Positions 47,555-57,993 are shown, numbered from the stretch's first letter. The stretch: 64,000 nucleotides of DNA from Robiginitomaculum sp. (GCA_002733905.1 NVXK01000005.1:126317-190316); one strand, 5' to 3'. Numbers and translations are program-made. Notes: generated by a model from the sequence alone, not told the origin.

Positions 47555-48959
47555 TTCTAAAAATATGATCCTTGTTGGTCTCTCGCTATTCGCCTTATCT
47601 GGTTGTGCTACGGGCTTAGGCCCAATGAAACCAGTGCCTGATTTGGATTTTGAAGTGCAACGGCTTGGGCCTCCGTCCACATGGGCGTTTGGCTCTGTGC
47701 TGGATCAAAAAATAGCAAATGAGTGGCAGGACATTATTCTTGATGCACGACTTATGGCACTCATCAATGAAGGCCTTCGCAATAATCTATCTTTACGGGC
47801 CAGTGCTGAAACGATTGCGCGATCTGAAGCTATTTATCAGCAATCGCGGTCATCGCTCTTACCACGTATTTCGGGAAATGTGTCAGGTACTGGCTCTACA
47901 CCTCTTGAGCATGCGAAATTATCGGACAGATATTCTGTTGGCGTTGAGGCAAGTTGGGAAGTGGATTTGTGGGGGGATATTGATGCAAATATTAATGCGG
48001 CCGCATTCAATCTTGCGGGGGCAAAATCTTTTTATGAAAGTGCGCGCCAATCCTTTATTGCACAAATTGCCCGTGCTTATATTCTTGCGATTGAAGCACG
48101 ACAGCAACAGGCGCTCTCGGATTCGACCTTGAAGGCACAAATTGAAACACACCGTATTGTTAATGTGCGCTATCAACTCGGCGCAAGTGGCAAACGGGAA
48201 TTGGTATTGGCAGAGTCCGATATTGCGAGTGCGTATGATAGTGTTGAAGTGGCCAATGCCAATTTGCGTACATCTATCAGAGCCTTACAAGTTTTGTTGG
48301 GACGTTACCCTGATGGGGACATGGATGGGGACATGGAAATTCCCGATATTTTCCCCAAAGTCATTCCATTTGTAACGGCTGGTAAACCTGCGGATATGCT
48401 CAGGCGTCGGCCAGACATAATGTCGGCTGAATATGGTGTGCGGGCAGAATTTTCTAATGAAGGTGTCGTGCGGGCAGGGCAGTGGCCAAGTTTAAGTTTA
48501 AGTGGTGGTCTGTCTTCGGCTGTTTCCAATATTGGTGATTTGTTTGATCCCTCAGATATTATTTTATCATTTGGGGTGCGTATAGCAGAAAGCATATTTG
48601 ATGGCGGATTCACAGACGCCCGTATTTCTGCTGCGGAGGCGAGTAGTCGACAGGCCCTTAAAAATTACGGAACAGTGGTGTTAAATGCGTTCGCGGATGT
48701 GGAGAGTAAACTTGATGATGTAGACGTTGTTGAACGTCGATTTCAGTACGTAAAGAAATCGGCAGAGGCTGCTCGCGAAACACTAAGGTTAGCGGAGATA
48801 AACTATAAAGAAGGTGCTGTTGATCTGCTTGATGTTCTCACCTTCCGTCAACGTAGTTTTCAGGCAGATAGAACGCGGCTCTCTCTTGAGCGACAAAAAA
48901 TTGAGGCACGAATTTCTTTGTATCTCGCACTAGGGGGCGCTATGCCCTTGTTGGAATAG
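47547..48959 (+). CDS. NodT-family outer-membrane efflux lipoprotein
   Basis: 470 residues. The lipobox LSGC gives lipidation at Cys20. The sequence is of the TolC/NodT type, with LRRRPDIMSAEYGVRAEFSN-like and the ending DLLDVLTFRQRSF. It overlaps the permease stop by eight bases and completes the tripartite pump. Confidence 0.92.
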   Translation: MINSKNMILVGLSLFALSGCATGLGPMKPVPDLDFEVQRLGPPSTWAFGSVLDQKIANEWQDIILDARLMALINEGLRNNLSLRASAETIARSEAIYQQSRSSLLPRISGNVSGTGSTPLEHAKLSDRYSVGVEASWEVDLWGDIDANINAAAFNLAGAKSFYESARQSFIAQIARAYILAIEARQQQALSDSTLKAQIETHRIVNVRYQLGASGKRELVLAESDIASAYDSVEVANANLRTSIRALQVLLGRYPDGDMDGDMEIPDIFPKVIPFVTAGKPADMLRRRPDIMSAEYGVRAEFSNEGVVRAGQWPSLSLSGGLSSAVSNIGDLFDPSDIILSFGVRIAESIFDGGFTDARISAAEASSRQALKNYGTVVLNAFADVESKLDDVDVVERRFQYVKKSAEAARETLRLAEINYKEGAVDLLDVLTFRQRSFQADRTRLSLERQKIEARISLYLALGGAMPLLE

Positions 48960-49063
48960 GCCAGAATAGTGCCGAAATAGTCATGAATTGCGTAAAATTG
49001 GTATTTGAAAATAATCCCGACACATAAAATTTGTACATTCCAAATCACTTGAAAACGTGTGAT

Positions 49064-49085
49064 AAGGTGATTGTGAATTCACCTT
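49064..49085. promoter_or_regulatory. Palindrome upstream of the Crp/Fnr gene
   Basis: AAGGTGA (49064-49070) and TCACCTT (49079-49085), eight bases apart; the inner part contains GTGAATTCAC. It is 31 bases before the ATG at 49116, so it could be an autoregulatory site. Confidence 0.55.
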
Positions 49086-49115
49086 AATACCACTTGCTCA
49101 ACTGTGAACATTTTT

Positions 49116-49763
49116 ATGCAAAAAATTATTACCGATCATTTTCCCGAATTGGATCAACTTTCCGAGGAGAGTCGGGCTTTGTTGGCGCAAGGCATTTATA
49201 TCACAAAAGCGTCGGCTGGTACGGTCATGTTTTCCGAGGGCAGTGAATGCAAGGGTTATGTCATGTTGTTGGAGGGGACGGTTCGCGTACAAAAAACCTC
49301 TGCCGATGGTCGGGAATTTGTACTCTATCGTGTGGAAAGCGGCGAGTCTTGCGTGATGACAACGACGTGTTTGATTTCGGATGATGAATATGTCGCAGAA
49401 GGTATTGCGGAAACGGATATTATTGTGGCGACAATTCCTCCACATGTTTTTAACCAGCTTTTACAACAATCGGATCAGTTTAGCCGTTTTGTTTTTGAAG
49501 TATATGCAAAGCGCATGTCCATGTTGATGATGCTTATTGAAGAGGTAGTCTTCCAAAAACTCGACATTCGTCTCGCACATTTATTGTTGGATAAAAACAA
49601 GGATCAGTTCGAGATCACGCATCAGGACTTGGCGGGTGAACTTGGTTCGGTTCGCGAGGTTATTAGTCGTCAGCTCAAAGTTTTTGAACGCCAAGGTTTG
49701 ATTGAATTGGGGCGTGGCCTTATCCAGATTTTGGACAGACAAGGCTTGCAGGCTCTGTTTTAG
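49116..49763 (+). CDS. Crp/Fnr family transcriptional regulator
   Basis: 215 residues from the ATG (a GTG four codons upstream is possible). Cyclic-nucleotide-binding-like domain ~20-115, then HTH at ~160-200: THQDLAGELGSVREVISRQL. The four N-terminal cysteines of Fnr are not present; three cysteines (SEC, SCV, TTCL) are. Its immediate downstream gene is DUF2892, a frequent pairing. Confidence 0.9.
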   Translation: MQKIITDHFPELDQLSEESRALLAQGIYITKASAGTVMFSEGSECKGYVMLLEGTVRVQKTSADGREFVLYRVESGESCVMTTTCLISDDEYVAEGIAETDIIVATIPPHVFNQLLQQSDQFSRFVFEVYAKRMSMLMMLIEEVVFQKLDIRLAHLLLDKNKDQFEITHQDLAGELGSVREVISRQLKVFERQGLIELGRGLIQILDRQGLQALF

Positions 49764-49862
49764 GAAGATTAGGCGAGTAATTTTGCGTCTTATGTAACTT
49801 TCATCACTTACTCCATACGCTTATTGTGTTCTTTTGTTTTTGCGAGAGAAAAGGAGGCTGAT

Positions 49863-50066
49863 ATGGCTTTGGATAGAATGATATTTGCCTTTGCAGGCAT
49901 AATGACCCTTATTGGTATATATGTGGGTCTCAAAATTCATGTATACGGGTTTGGGTTGAGCGTATTTGTCGGTGTGAATATGTTACAGGCCGCATTTACT
50001 GGCTTTTGTCCGCTTGCGATGATGTTAAAAAAACTTGGTGTGAAACCGGGTAAAGCCTTTTCCTAA
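49863..50066 (+). CDS. DUF2892 inner-membrane protein
   Basis: 67 residues. RMIFAFAGIMTLIGIYVGLK and GVNMLQAAFTGFCPLAMMLK are the two membrane segments with the TGFCP motif. Homologous to the membrane part of the YgaP rhodanese. Start follows AAGGAGG. Confidence 0.9.
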   Translation: MALDRMIFAFAGIMTLIGIYVGLKIHVYGFGLSVFVGVNMLQAAFTGFCPLAMMLKKLGVKPGKAFS

Positions 50067-50092
50067 TCTTTTACGCCTCCCTGGAGAACACG

Positions 50093-52726
50093 ATGATACA
50101 TCTTTCAGAAACCGCTTCGCGCCGCCCTAAAATTTCCCTTTGGTTGGCAGGTTTGTTAAGTGTGATGATGATTGCCATGGTGGCGTTGCCAAGTGTATGG
50201 CCTGCACAGTTTAGCGCGTTAAATGCGTTAAAAATTGATACTGATCCAGAGAATATGTTGGCGGCCGACGAGCCAGTCCGTGTGTTACACAATACACAAA
50301 AGAAGGCATTTTCGCTTTATGATATGATTGTTGTGGGTGTGGTCAATGAAGATCATCCGCAAGGCGTATTCAATCAACGCACGCTCACCGACATTCATGC
50401 TTTGGCAGCGTTCGCGCAGGATATTGCGTGGCAAGATAAAGATGGCAAGACGCAAGGTGTTATTTCTGTTGATCTTATGGGGCCGTCTACGGTTGATAAT
50501 ATTGAAACCGGAGGGGCAGGGGTCGTTAAGTTCGAATGGTTGATGAAAACGCCGCCTGCCAATGATGTGCAGGCACTGAATGTGCGTGACAAGGCCATGA
50601 ATCTGCCTTTGCTGAACGGGACAATTGTATCCGAAGATGGCAAGGCGGTCGCTTTGTACATTCCGATTACGTCCAAGAATATCAGCTATAAAGTTGTACA
50701 AAAACTAAAAACAAAGATTGCTGAATTTAACGGTCAGGATACCTATCATGTGACGGGTTTGCCTGTGGCACAGGATACGTTCGGGATCGAGATGTTTGTG
50801 CAGATGGCTATTTCTGCGCCAATGGCGATGGTGTTGATTTTCTTGTTAATGTGGTATTTTTTCAAGAAGGCCTCTTTAGTGGTGTCGCCAATGATTGTTG
50901 CGATGGTTTCGGTGATTACCACTATGGGTTTGTTGGTCATGACTGGAAATACGATTCATATTATGAGCAGTATGATCCCCATTTTTATTATGCCGATTGC
51001 CGTTTTGGATGCGATCCATATTCTCAGTGATTTTTACGATAAATATCCGCAATATAAAGACCGTAAGCAGACAATTATCCATGTCATGAAAGAGCTGTCT
51101 GCCCCTATGTTGTTTACGACATTGACAACGGCCGTTGGCTTTGCCTCTTTGGCATTGACCCCTATTCCGCCAGTGCAAGTGTTCGGAATTTTTGTCGCCA
51201 TTGGGGTTGTACTGGCTTGGTTTTTTACCATTACGCTCGTGCCTGCCTATATAATGTTGATGAAGGAAGAGAGCTTTGCAGGCTTTGGACTTGACCAAAA
51301 TAAAGGTGAAGAGACAAGCCTTATGGGCAAGGTGCTTGGTGGGGTGGGACGGTTTACCTATGCGCGTTCGAAATTGATTATGTTGATGGTGCTTATCTTG
51401 GGCGGCACGGCTTGGGTTGGTATCACTAAAATCTCTATCAATGATAATCCCGTAAAATGGTTTGCGCCCAATCATGAAATCAGGGTGGCAGACAGAGCAC
51501 TTAATGAGCGCTTTGCAGGGACGTATATGGCATATTTAATGCTGAGTTCCGAGGCAGATACGCGTAGTCTTGAAGAGTTTTCTCAAAGTCTTACCCAAGA
51601 TATGCGGGCCAATATAATGGGGCCATTGCACGATATGGCAGACAGTGTTGCTGATCTGTTGACGCAGTCACAAAACCGACAAGCATTGATAGACTTGCTG
51701 ATTACTGAAACCGAAATGCGTATGGACACTGTGTCTGATGAAGACTGGGACGCGTGGGATGACGCGTTGACGTGGATGGGTAATCAGCTTGCGAGTGGCG
51801 AGACTTTTAAAGACCCAGACGTGCTTAAATATATGGGTGGGTTGCAGGATTATTTGCAAACCACAGGTTTGGTCGGCAAAAGCAATAGCTTGTCGGACGT
51901 GGTAAAAACTGTACATCGCTCATTGTTTCAGGGCGAGGCATCTGCTTATCGTATTCCCGACAGCCGCGCCGCAATTGCCGAGACGTTAATTACTTATCAA
52001 AACTCTCACCGTCCGCAGGATTTATGGCATTTTGTCACGCCTGATTACAAAAAGACAAATATGTGGTTGCAACTGAAAACTGGTGATAACCGGGATATGA
52101 CCGCTTTGATTGAAAAAGTGGATCAATATTTTCAAGCTAACCCTGCTCCGCACGGGATTACCCATGACTGGTTTGGCCTGACTTATATCAATGTGATCTG
52201 GCAGGATAAAATGGTGAGCGGTATGGCGAAGGCCTTTATCGGTAGCTTTATCATTGTTTTGTTGATGATGGTGTTTCTGTTTCGCTCTCTCTGGTGGGGT
52301 TTACTGGCGATGGTGCCGTTGACCTTTACGATAGGTATGATTTACGGCCTGATTGGGTGGGTCGGCAAAGACTATGATATGCCTGTCGCGGTTCTGTCTT
52401 CACTCAGCCTTGGCTTGGCGGTTGATTATGCCATTCATTTTCTAGCACGAAGTCGTGAGATGAAAGAGAAATTTCCAGATTGGAAATCAACAACAAAAGA
52501 GGTCTTTGGTGAACCTGCACGGGCCATTACTCGCAATGTGATTGTGGTTGGTGTTGGGTTTATGCCTCTGCTGCTCGCACCGCTTTTGCCTTATAAAACT
52601 GTTGGTGTGTTTATCTCGGCTATTTTGATTTTGGCGGGTGTAGCCAGTTTGACAATTCTTCCTGCGCTCATCCAAATTTTTGAACGCTTTTTGTTCAAAG
52701 CACAAACTAAAAAGGATTTGATATGA
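50093..52726 (+). CDS. RND-superfamily (MMPL-type) exporter
   Basis: 877 residues, twelve membrane segments in two sets of six: ~15-35, then clusters at ~232-375 and ~420-440, then ~720-860. The second set carries SLSLGLAVDYAIHFLARSRE. Two large periplasmic loops. It exports an unknown hydrophobic compound or lipid. Overlaps the next gene by four bases. Confidence 0.93.
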   Translation: MIHLSETASRRPKISLWLAGLLSVMMIAMVALPSVWPAQFSALNALKIDTDPENMLAADEPVRVLHNTQKKAFSLYDMIVVGVVNEDHPQGVFNQRTLTDIHALAAFAQDIAWQDKDGKTQGVISVDLMGPSTVDNIETGGAGVVKFEWLMKTPPANDVQALNVRDKAMNLPLLNGTIVSEDGKAVALYIPITSKNISYKVVQKLKTKIAEFNGQDTYHVTGLPVAQDTFGIEMFVQMAISAPMAMVLIFLLMWYFFKKASLVVSPMIVAMVSVITTMGLLVMTGNTIHIMSSMIPIFIMPIAVLDAIHILSDFYDKYPQYKDRKQTIIHVMKELSAPMLFTTLTTAVGFASLALTPIPPVQVFGIFVAIGVVLAWFFTITLVPAYIMLMKEESFAGFGLDQNKGEETSLMGKVLGGVGRFTYARSKLIMLMVLILGGTAWVGITKISINDNPVKWFAPNHEIRVADRALNERFAGTYMAYLMLSSEADTRSLEEFSQSLTQDMRANIMGPLHDMADSVADLLTQSQNRQALIDLLITETEMRMDTVSDEDWDAWDDALTWMGNQLASGETFKDPDVLKYMGGLQDYLQTTGLVGKSNSLSDVVKTVHRSLFQGEASAYRIPDSRAAIAETLITYQNSHRPQDLWHFVTPDYKKTNMWLQLKTGDNRDMTALIEKVDQYFQANPAPHGITHDWFGLTYINVIWQDKMVSGMAKAFIGSFIIVLLMMVFLFRSLWWGLLAMVPLTFTIGMIYGLIGWVGKDYDMPVAVLSSLSLGLAVDYAIHFLARSREMKEKFPDWKSTTKEVFGEPARAITRNVIVVGVGFMPLLLAPLLPYKTVGVFISAILILAGVASLTILPALIQIFERFLFKAQTKKDLI

Positions 52727-53517
52727 AAAATTTACTGAAACTTACTTTACTGCTGTCTGCCGTTTGGGCCATGCCTGCATATGCTGCGGATACAAAAAAT
52801 GTGATGGAGATTGTCAAGCAAGCGAACCATGTATCTTATTACAAAGCGGATGACGGGCGTGCGAAAGTCAATATGCGTATCATAGATGCACAAGGGCGTG
52901 AACGTGTGCGTGAATTTGTTATCTTGCGTAAGGATGATGATGAGACAGATGGAAAACAAAAATTCTACGTTTATTTCAACAAACCCGCAGATGTGAAGAA
53001 AATGGTCTTCATGGTGGCTAAAAACCTAGACCGTGATGATGACCGCTGGCTATATTTGCCTGCACTTGATTTGGTTAAACGTATTGCGGCCAGTGATGAA
53101 CGGACAAGTTTTGTGGGGTCGGATTTCTTTTATGAGGATGTTTCTGGTCGTGGTGTCAATGAAGATATTCATGAATTATTGGAAACCGACGATAAATATT
53201 ATATCGTGAAAAGCACGCCTAAAGACCCGCAAAATGTTGAATTCACCACGTATAAAAGCTGGATTCACAAATCAACATATCTGCCAATCAAGACAGAGTA
53301 TTATGATGCACAGGGTGAGACATTACGAAGCTATACGGCGTTGAAAGTCGAGATGGTGGGTGAACATCCGACAGTGATAGCTTCGCGAATGGAAAACCAT
53401 GAAACGGGTGGAAAAACCCTGATGAATTACAGTTCTGTAAAATATGATATTGGCTTGCCAAGTAATATTTTCACGGAGCGGTATTTGCGGAAAGTTCCGC
53501 GTAAATACATAAGATGA
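52723..53517 (+). CDS. LolA-like outer-membrane lipoprotein-sorting family protein
   Basis: 264 residues. The signal peptide ends MPAYAAD. The core contains FYVYFNKPADVKKMVFMV and WLYLPALDLVKRIAA, characteristic of the LolA-like family that accompanies MMPL exporters. Probably a periplasmic carrier. Confidence 0.9.
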   Translation: MKNLLKLTLLLSAVWAMPAYAADTKNVMEIVKQANHVSYYKADDGRAKVNMRIIDAQGRERVREFVILRKDDDETDGKQKFYVYFNKPADVKKMVFMVAKNLDRDDDRWLYLPALDLVKRIAASDERTSFVGSDFFYEDVSGRGVNEDIHELLETDDKYYIVKSTPKDPQNVEFTTYKSWIHKSTYLPIKTEYYDAQGETLRSYTALKVEMVGEHPTVIASRMENHETGGKTLMNYSSVKYDIGLPSNIFTERYLRKVPRKYIR

Positions 53518-53527
53518 GTTTGCAATT

Positions 53528-54877
53528 ATGAACAAAATTTTCATAGCCATAGCGGCAATGTCTTTCTCTCAAACCGTTTGGGCACAAGCGATAGATGTGC
53601 CTGACTTACCCGAATTACCTGAGGGGTTAGGTGATCTTTCTAGTGTTACGGAATCGTTAGACGAACAAGCCTCTCTGCCCTTTGACTTAACAATGTCATG
53701 GGATATGCGGGCGGGTGTACGCTTGCAAAACGACGCGCATGAAAAGGATATGAGCCTTGGCGAAACCCGTTTGCAAGTCGGAATTGTCAAAGATTTTGAC
53801 ACGGTCAGTTTTAATTTTGCTGCCGATTTTGTGCTTGATCCTGTTGCCGATATATATGCTGTTGATCTGGAAACGGGACAGGGTTTTATTGATGTGCGCG
53901 AAGCCAATATAGTGTTTAGCCCGATTGATTTTATGGATGTGAAATTGGGTCGGCAAGTGCTGACATGGGGGACGGGTGATTTACTGTTCATCAATGATCT
54001 GTTTGCCAAAGACTATAAGAGTTTTTTTATTGGCCGAGATAATGAATATTTAAAGGCGCCGTCGGACGCGCTTAAAACGTCTTTCTTCTTTGGCGATACT
54101 AATATTGATGTGATTTATCTGCCAAGGTTTGATGCTGACCGTTTTATTGACGGGACACGTCTTTCTTTCTTTGATCGTGCAAGCGGTGATTTGACGGGGC
54201 GTGAAAATCCAGTTGTGGCCAATCGCCGCGAAGACTGGTTTGACAATGATGAACAGGCGATACGGATTTACCGTTCGTTCGGGGCTATTGAAGGGGCGCT
54301 GTATTATTATAACGGGTATTGGAAAAGTCCTGCGGGTCAGAATGCGGTGACGGGCAATGCCGAATTTCCACGCTTGCATGTCTATGGCGCGAGTATGCGT
54401 GGCCCTGTGGCTCATGGGATTGGTTCTCTCGAGCTTGGCTATTATAAAAGTGCGGAAGGGGCAGATAGCAATCCTTTTGTCCGCAATAACGAGTTTCGTT
54501 TTATGATGGGCTATGAACAGGAAATCGGTACAGAATTGACAGGTTCTGTTCAGTATTATCTGGAACGTAAAAGCGATTATGATGTGTATCGGGCAAGTTT
54601 ACCGCATGGCGCAATTGTTGATGATAAAGCCCGACATTTACTTACGGTGCGGCTGACAAAAATGCTGAAACAACAAGACCTCAAACTGTCTTTGTTCAAC
54701 TTTTACTCTCCATCGGACAAGGACGGCTATATGCGGTTTAATGTGTCTTATAAGCTGAGAGATAATTTGAAAATCGAGGCGGGTGGTAATGTGTTTTACG
54801 GCCAGGAACGGTATAGTTTCTTTGGACAATTTAAGGATAATACAAATCTATACACCGCTCTTCATTATGATTTTTAA
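53528..54877 (+). CDS. Outer-membrane beta-barrel protein (DUF1302-like)
   Basis: 449 residues. The signal peptide ends TVWAQ. It has alternating barrel-type strands and contains VKLGRQVLTWGTGD, a motif seen in DUF1302-like barrels. The last residue is Phe (LHYDF). It likely forms the outer-membrane part of the exporter encoded by the two genes upstream. Confidence 0.85.
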   Translation: MNKIFIAIAAMSFSQTVWAQAIDVPDLPELPEGLGDLSSVTESLDEQASLPFDLTMSWDMRAGVRLQNDAHEKDMSLGETRLQVGIVKDFDTVSFNFAADFVLDPVADIYAVDLETGQGFIDVREANIVFSPIDFMDVKLGRQVLTWGTGDLLFINDLFAKDYKSFFIGRDNEYLKAPSDALKTSFFFGDTNIDVIYLPRFDADRFIDGTRLSFFDRASGDLTGRENPVVANRREDWFDNDEQAIRIYRSFGAIEGALYYYNGYWKSPAGQNAVTGNAEFPRLHVYGASMRGPVAHGIGSLELGYYKSAEGADSNPFVRNNEFRFMMGYEQEIGTELTGSVQYYLERKSDYDVYRASLPHGAIVDDKARHLLTVRLTKMLKQQDLKLSLFNFYSPSDKDGYMRFNVSYKLRDNLKIEAGGNVFYGQERYSFFGQFKDNTNLYTALHYDF

Positions 54878-55002
54878 AAAACCAACAAGAACATATCCCA
54901 TATTTCTCCTAGACATTAGGTATTCTAAATATGACGTATTCGTGATTGGTATGTAAATGTGAAGGGTAATATAAGTAATATTACTATTACTGGGGAACCC
55001 TT

Positions 55003-55368
55003 ATGTTTAAAATGAAAACTCTGATTTATATCGTGCTTGCTGGCATTGTTGGTACAATTGCGAACGCCGTGGCCGCCGCTATAATTGTATCGCCAGAAAA
55101 ATTGAACTTCATTTATGATTTAAGCCGATACGGAATAGCCATATTTTTGGCTTTGTTGATTCCCGTCATTTACCGTATAATGCCGTCTGCTCTGTCTCGT
55201 TTTTTGGTTTCGGTATTGGCACTGACTTTGGGCGCGTCATTGCTAGCAAAACTTTACTTTGGCGTTGGCGCTCCGTGGTTATTGGTTCTGTCCCTTAATC
55301 TGGTTTACGCAGTTGTGACAACGACAATCTATGTTGGTTTATCAAAGAAATTTAGCCCAGATAAATAG
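55003..55368 (+). CDS. Small membrane protein, unknown
   Basis: 121 residues with four predicted membrane helices (~6-28, 40-60, 66-88, 92-114). No family recognised. It stands alone; an upstream gap of 125 bases separates it from the barrel gene. Confidence 0.75.
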   Translation: MFKMKTLIYIVLAGIVGTIANAVAAAIIVSPEKLNFIYDLSRYGIAIFLALLIPVIYRIMPSALSRFLVSVLALTLGASLLAKLYFGVGAPWLLVLSLNLVYAVVTTTIYVGLSKKFSPDK

Positions 55369-55437
55369 GGCGAGGCTATTTTGAATTCATCAAAACTTAG
55401 CAGTCGTTTTTGAAGAGCGCGCGTGTGTTGTTGAATT

Positions 55438-55614
55438 TTATAATGCACTCATGATAAGTTTGATAATGCTACCAATAATCGTCAAGATCAGCACGCCCAA
55501 TGCCCATAATCCCACGAACCAAAGCCATTCTTTTGGCCCAGTTTTCTCAATATGATTTTGAGACGTGGCGGGATGATTTTGAGGCGCGTTTTGAATGTTT
55601 TTATGTTTTGACAT
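55438..55614 (-). CDS. DUF2474 small subunit-like protein of bd oxidase
   Basis: 58 residues, one membrane helix: KEWLWFVGLWALGVLILTII. It overlaps the cydB stop by one base (TAATG). DUF2474 proteins are regularly encoded after cydB of the cyanide-insensitive type and are thought to stabilise the oxidase. Confidence 0.88.
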   Translation of the reverse strand: MSKHKNIQNAPQNHPATSQNHIEKTGPKEWLWFVGLWALGVLILTIIGSIIKLIMSAL

Positions 55615-56615
55615 TAGTGATACCCAGCTTTCGGATCAATTTTTCCACGAAAGACCCAATAAGAATAGGCTGTATATCCAAGAATGAGTGGTAGGAAAAT
55701 CAAGGCGCCAACCAGCATGAAAGACAAGCTCACATCTGGTGCAGCGGCTTGCTGAATTGTGATGACATGGGGAACAATATATGGCGTAACCCCTATGCCA
55801 AGCCCTGCAAAGCAAAGACCAAAAAGCCCGATAGTGGCCAAAAAAGGCACATTGTCTTTTCTCTTGGTGAGACCCCATGCCGTGATAGCGGCAAGTACAA
55901 GTGTTAGGATAGGTACGGGTAAAACAAAGAATATGTGCGGGAAGCTAAGCCATTGGGCGGCGATTTTTGGGGAAAGAAATGGTGTCCATATACTGACAAT
56001 CCCTATGAAGAGAAGTGTGGCCCGACCCGTATTTTTTGCGATTGCGTACGCACGATCACGTAGGCCATTTTCTGTTTTCATGATCAGCCATGTTGATCCT
56101 AAGAGAGCATAGCCTGCTGTTAACGCAAGGCCACAGGTGAATGTAAAGGGGCTTGCCCAATCCCACCAACCACCTGCATAGGCGCGGCCTTCTACTTCAA
56201 TTCCCTGTATGAAAGCACCAAGGACAATGCCCTGCATGAATGTCGCGACGAAAGAACCGAAATGAAATGCGCGGTCCCATGTTTTTTCATGGCGTTTGTC
56301 GCGCCAACGATATTCAAAGGCGACGCCCCTAAATACCAAAGCAAGAATCATGGCGATAAAGGGGGCGTAAAGGGCTGGCATAATGATGGCATAGGCAAGA
56401 GGAAAGGCGGCAAAAAGCCCGCCTCCCCCTAATATAAGCCAAGTTTCATTACCATCCCATACGGGCGCAACTGAATTCATGGCGATGGCACGATCATCAT
56501 CATTATCAAGAAAGGGAAAAATGACTCCAATCCCAAGATCAAACCCGTCAAGAATTACATAAATAAAAATAGAAAGGGCAAGCAATCCTGCCCAAATTGT
56601 CGAGAGATCAATCAT
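55614..56615 (-). CDS. cydB: Cytochrome bd-type quinol oxidase subunit II
   Basis: 333 residues, about eight to nine membrane helices. LSIFIYVILDGFDLGIGVIF at the start and WDGNETWLILGGGGLFAAFP are family hallmarks. The ATG at 56615 follows AAGGAG and overlaps cydA by eight bases. Confidence 0.95.
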   Translation of the reverse strand: MIDLSTIWAGLLALSIFIYVILDGFDLGIGVIFPFLDNDDDRAIAMNSVAPVWDGNETWLILGGGGLFAAFPLAYAIIMPALYAPFIAMILALVFRGVAFEYRWRDKRHEKTWDRAFHFGSFVATFMQGIVLGAFIQGIEVEGRAYAGGWWDWASPFTFTCGLALTAGYALLGSTWLIMKTENGLRDRAYAIAKNTGRATLLFIGIVSIWTPFLSPKIAAQWLSFPHIFFVLPVPILTLVLAAITAWGLTKRKDNVPFLATIGLFGLCFAGLGIGVTPYIVPHVITIQQAAAPDVSLSFMLVGALIFLPLILGYTAYSYWVFRGKIDPKAGYH

Positions 56616-57993
56616 TGTTTTCTCCTTCAAGCAAATGTGGGCTTGCTATACGGACAGGGCTCTCTGTTAACGGGCCAAGATCTTCGGGTGATTGTCCCAT
56701 CATTTTTAAAATGTAATATGTACCTGCCCCAAAAAGAGCAAAATATACGATTACGAAGGCGATGAGGGACGCTCCCACGGCAGGGGCCTCAACAGGGCCG
56801 ATAGATTGCGAGGTGCGTAAAATTCCATAGACTGTGTAAGGCTGTCTCCCTACTTCTGTTGTGATCCAGCCCGCAAGAACGGCAACAAATCCTGAGGGGC
56901 CCATGATTAATGCAAATTTATGGAAAAGGGGGCTGTCATATAATTTTTTACGCCAACGTAAAAACACACTTATGATCCCAACACATAACATCATCATGCC
57001 GATCCCCACCATGATTCTAAAGCTCCAAAACAGGATGACGACGGGCGGACGGTCTTCGGCTTTAATTGTGTCCAAACCATCCAGAGGGGCATGTAAATGA
57101 TGTTTGAGAATCAAAGAAGATGCATTGGGAATCCCAATTGCAAATTTTAGTTCCTGCGCTTTGTCGTCTGGAATACCAAAGAGGTATAATGGCGCGCCAT
57201 GGGGGTGGCTTTCATAATGTCCTTCCATCGCCATGACTTTTGCAGGTTGATATTCTAATGTATTTATACCGTGTAAATCACCAGCTAGAATTTGTATGGG
57301 GGCAATGATTGCTGCCATCCACATGGCCATTGAAAACATTTTCCGAGCCGTGGCCGTGTTTTTGTCTTTTAAAAGATGCCAGGCGCCAACTGCGCCTACA
57401 ACAAATGCTGTGGTTAAAAAGGCTGCCAACACCATGTGCACTAAACGATAGGGAAAGGAGGGATTGAAAATAATTTCCATCCAGTTTTCAGGAATAAATT
57501 GTCCAACCTCATTGATTGAATATCCGGCCGGGGTATGCATCCATGAGTTTGCGGCGAGAATCCATGTCGCTGATATCAGCGTGCCGAGCGCGACCATAAA
57601 GGTAGCCAAAAAATGTAGTCTTTTGGAAACACGGCCCATACCAAATAACATAACGCCAAGAAACCCTGCTTCGAGGAAGAAGGCTGTCAAAACTTCATAG
57701 GCCATAAGCGGGCCAATGACTGGCCCGGTTTTATCGGAAAAAACGCTCCAATTTGTACCGAATTGGTAAGACATTACAATGCCGGACACGACTCCCATAC
57801 CAAATGCGACCGCAAAGATTTTACGCCAGTATTTGAACAGTGAAAGATACTCATCCTTTCCTGTTTTCAACCACAGCCCTTCCAACACCAATAAATAACT
57901 GGCAACGCCAATTGAAAAGGCGGGAAAGATAATATGAAAAGACATGGTGAATGCAAATTGTGCGCGGGCTAATGTTACTGCTAAATCTTCCAT
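56608..57993 (-). CDS. cydA: Cytochrome bd-type quinol oxidase subunit I, cyanide-insensitive type
   Basis: 461 residues. ARAQFAFTMSFHIIFPAFSI contains a heme-ligand His; RLVHMVLAAFLTTAF another. The GRQPYTVYGILRTSQS segment and short Q-loop are of the CIO type. bd oxidases resist sulfide and cyanide, which explains its place after the sulfide genes. The ATG overlaps the sulP stop (TAATG). Confidence 0.95.
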   Translation of the reverse strand: MEDLAVTLARAQFAFTMSFHIIFPAFSIGVASYLLVLEGLWLKTGKDEYLSLFKYWRKIFAVAFGMGVVSGIVMSYQFGTNWSVFSDKTGPVIGPLMAYEVLTAFFLEAGFLGVMLFGMGRVSKRLHFLATFMVALGTLISATWILAANSWMHTPAGYSINEVGQFIPENWMEIIFNPSFPYRLVHMVLAAFLTTAFVVGAVGAWHLLKDKNTATARKMFSMAMWMAAIIAPIQILAGDLHGINTLEYQPAKVMAMEGHYESHPHGAPLYLFGIPDDKAQELKFAIGIPNASSLILKHHLHAPLDGLDTIKAEDRPPVVILFWSFRIMVGIGMMMLCVGIISVFLRWRKKLYDSPLFHKFALIMGPSGFVAVLAGWITTEVGRQPYTVYGILRTSQSIGPVEAPAVGASLIAFVIVYFALFGAGTYYILKMMGQSPEDLGPLTESPVRIASPHLLEGENND

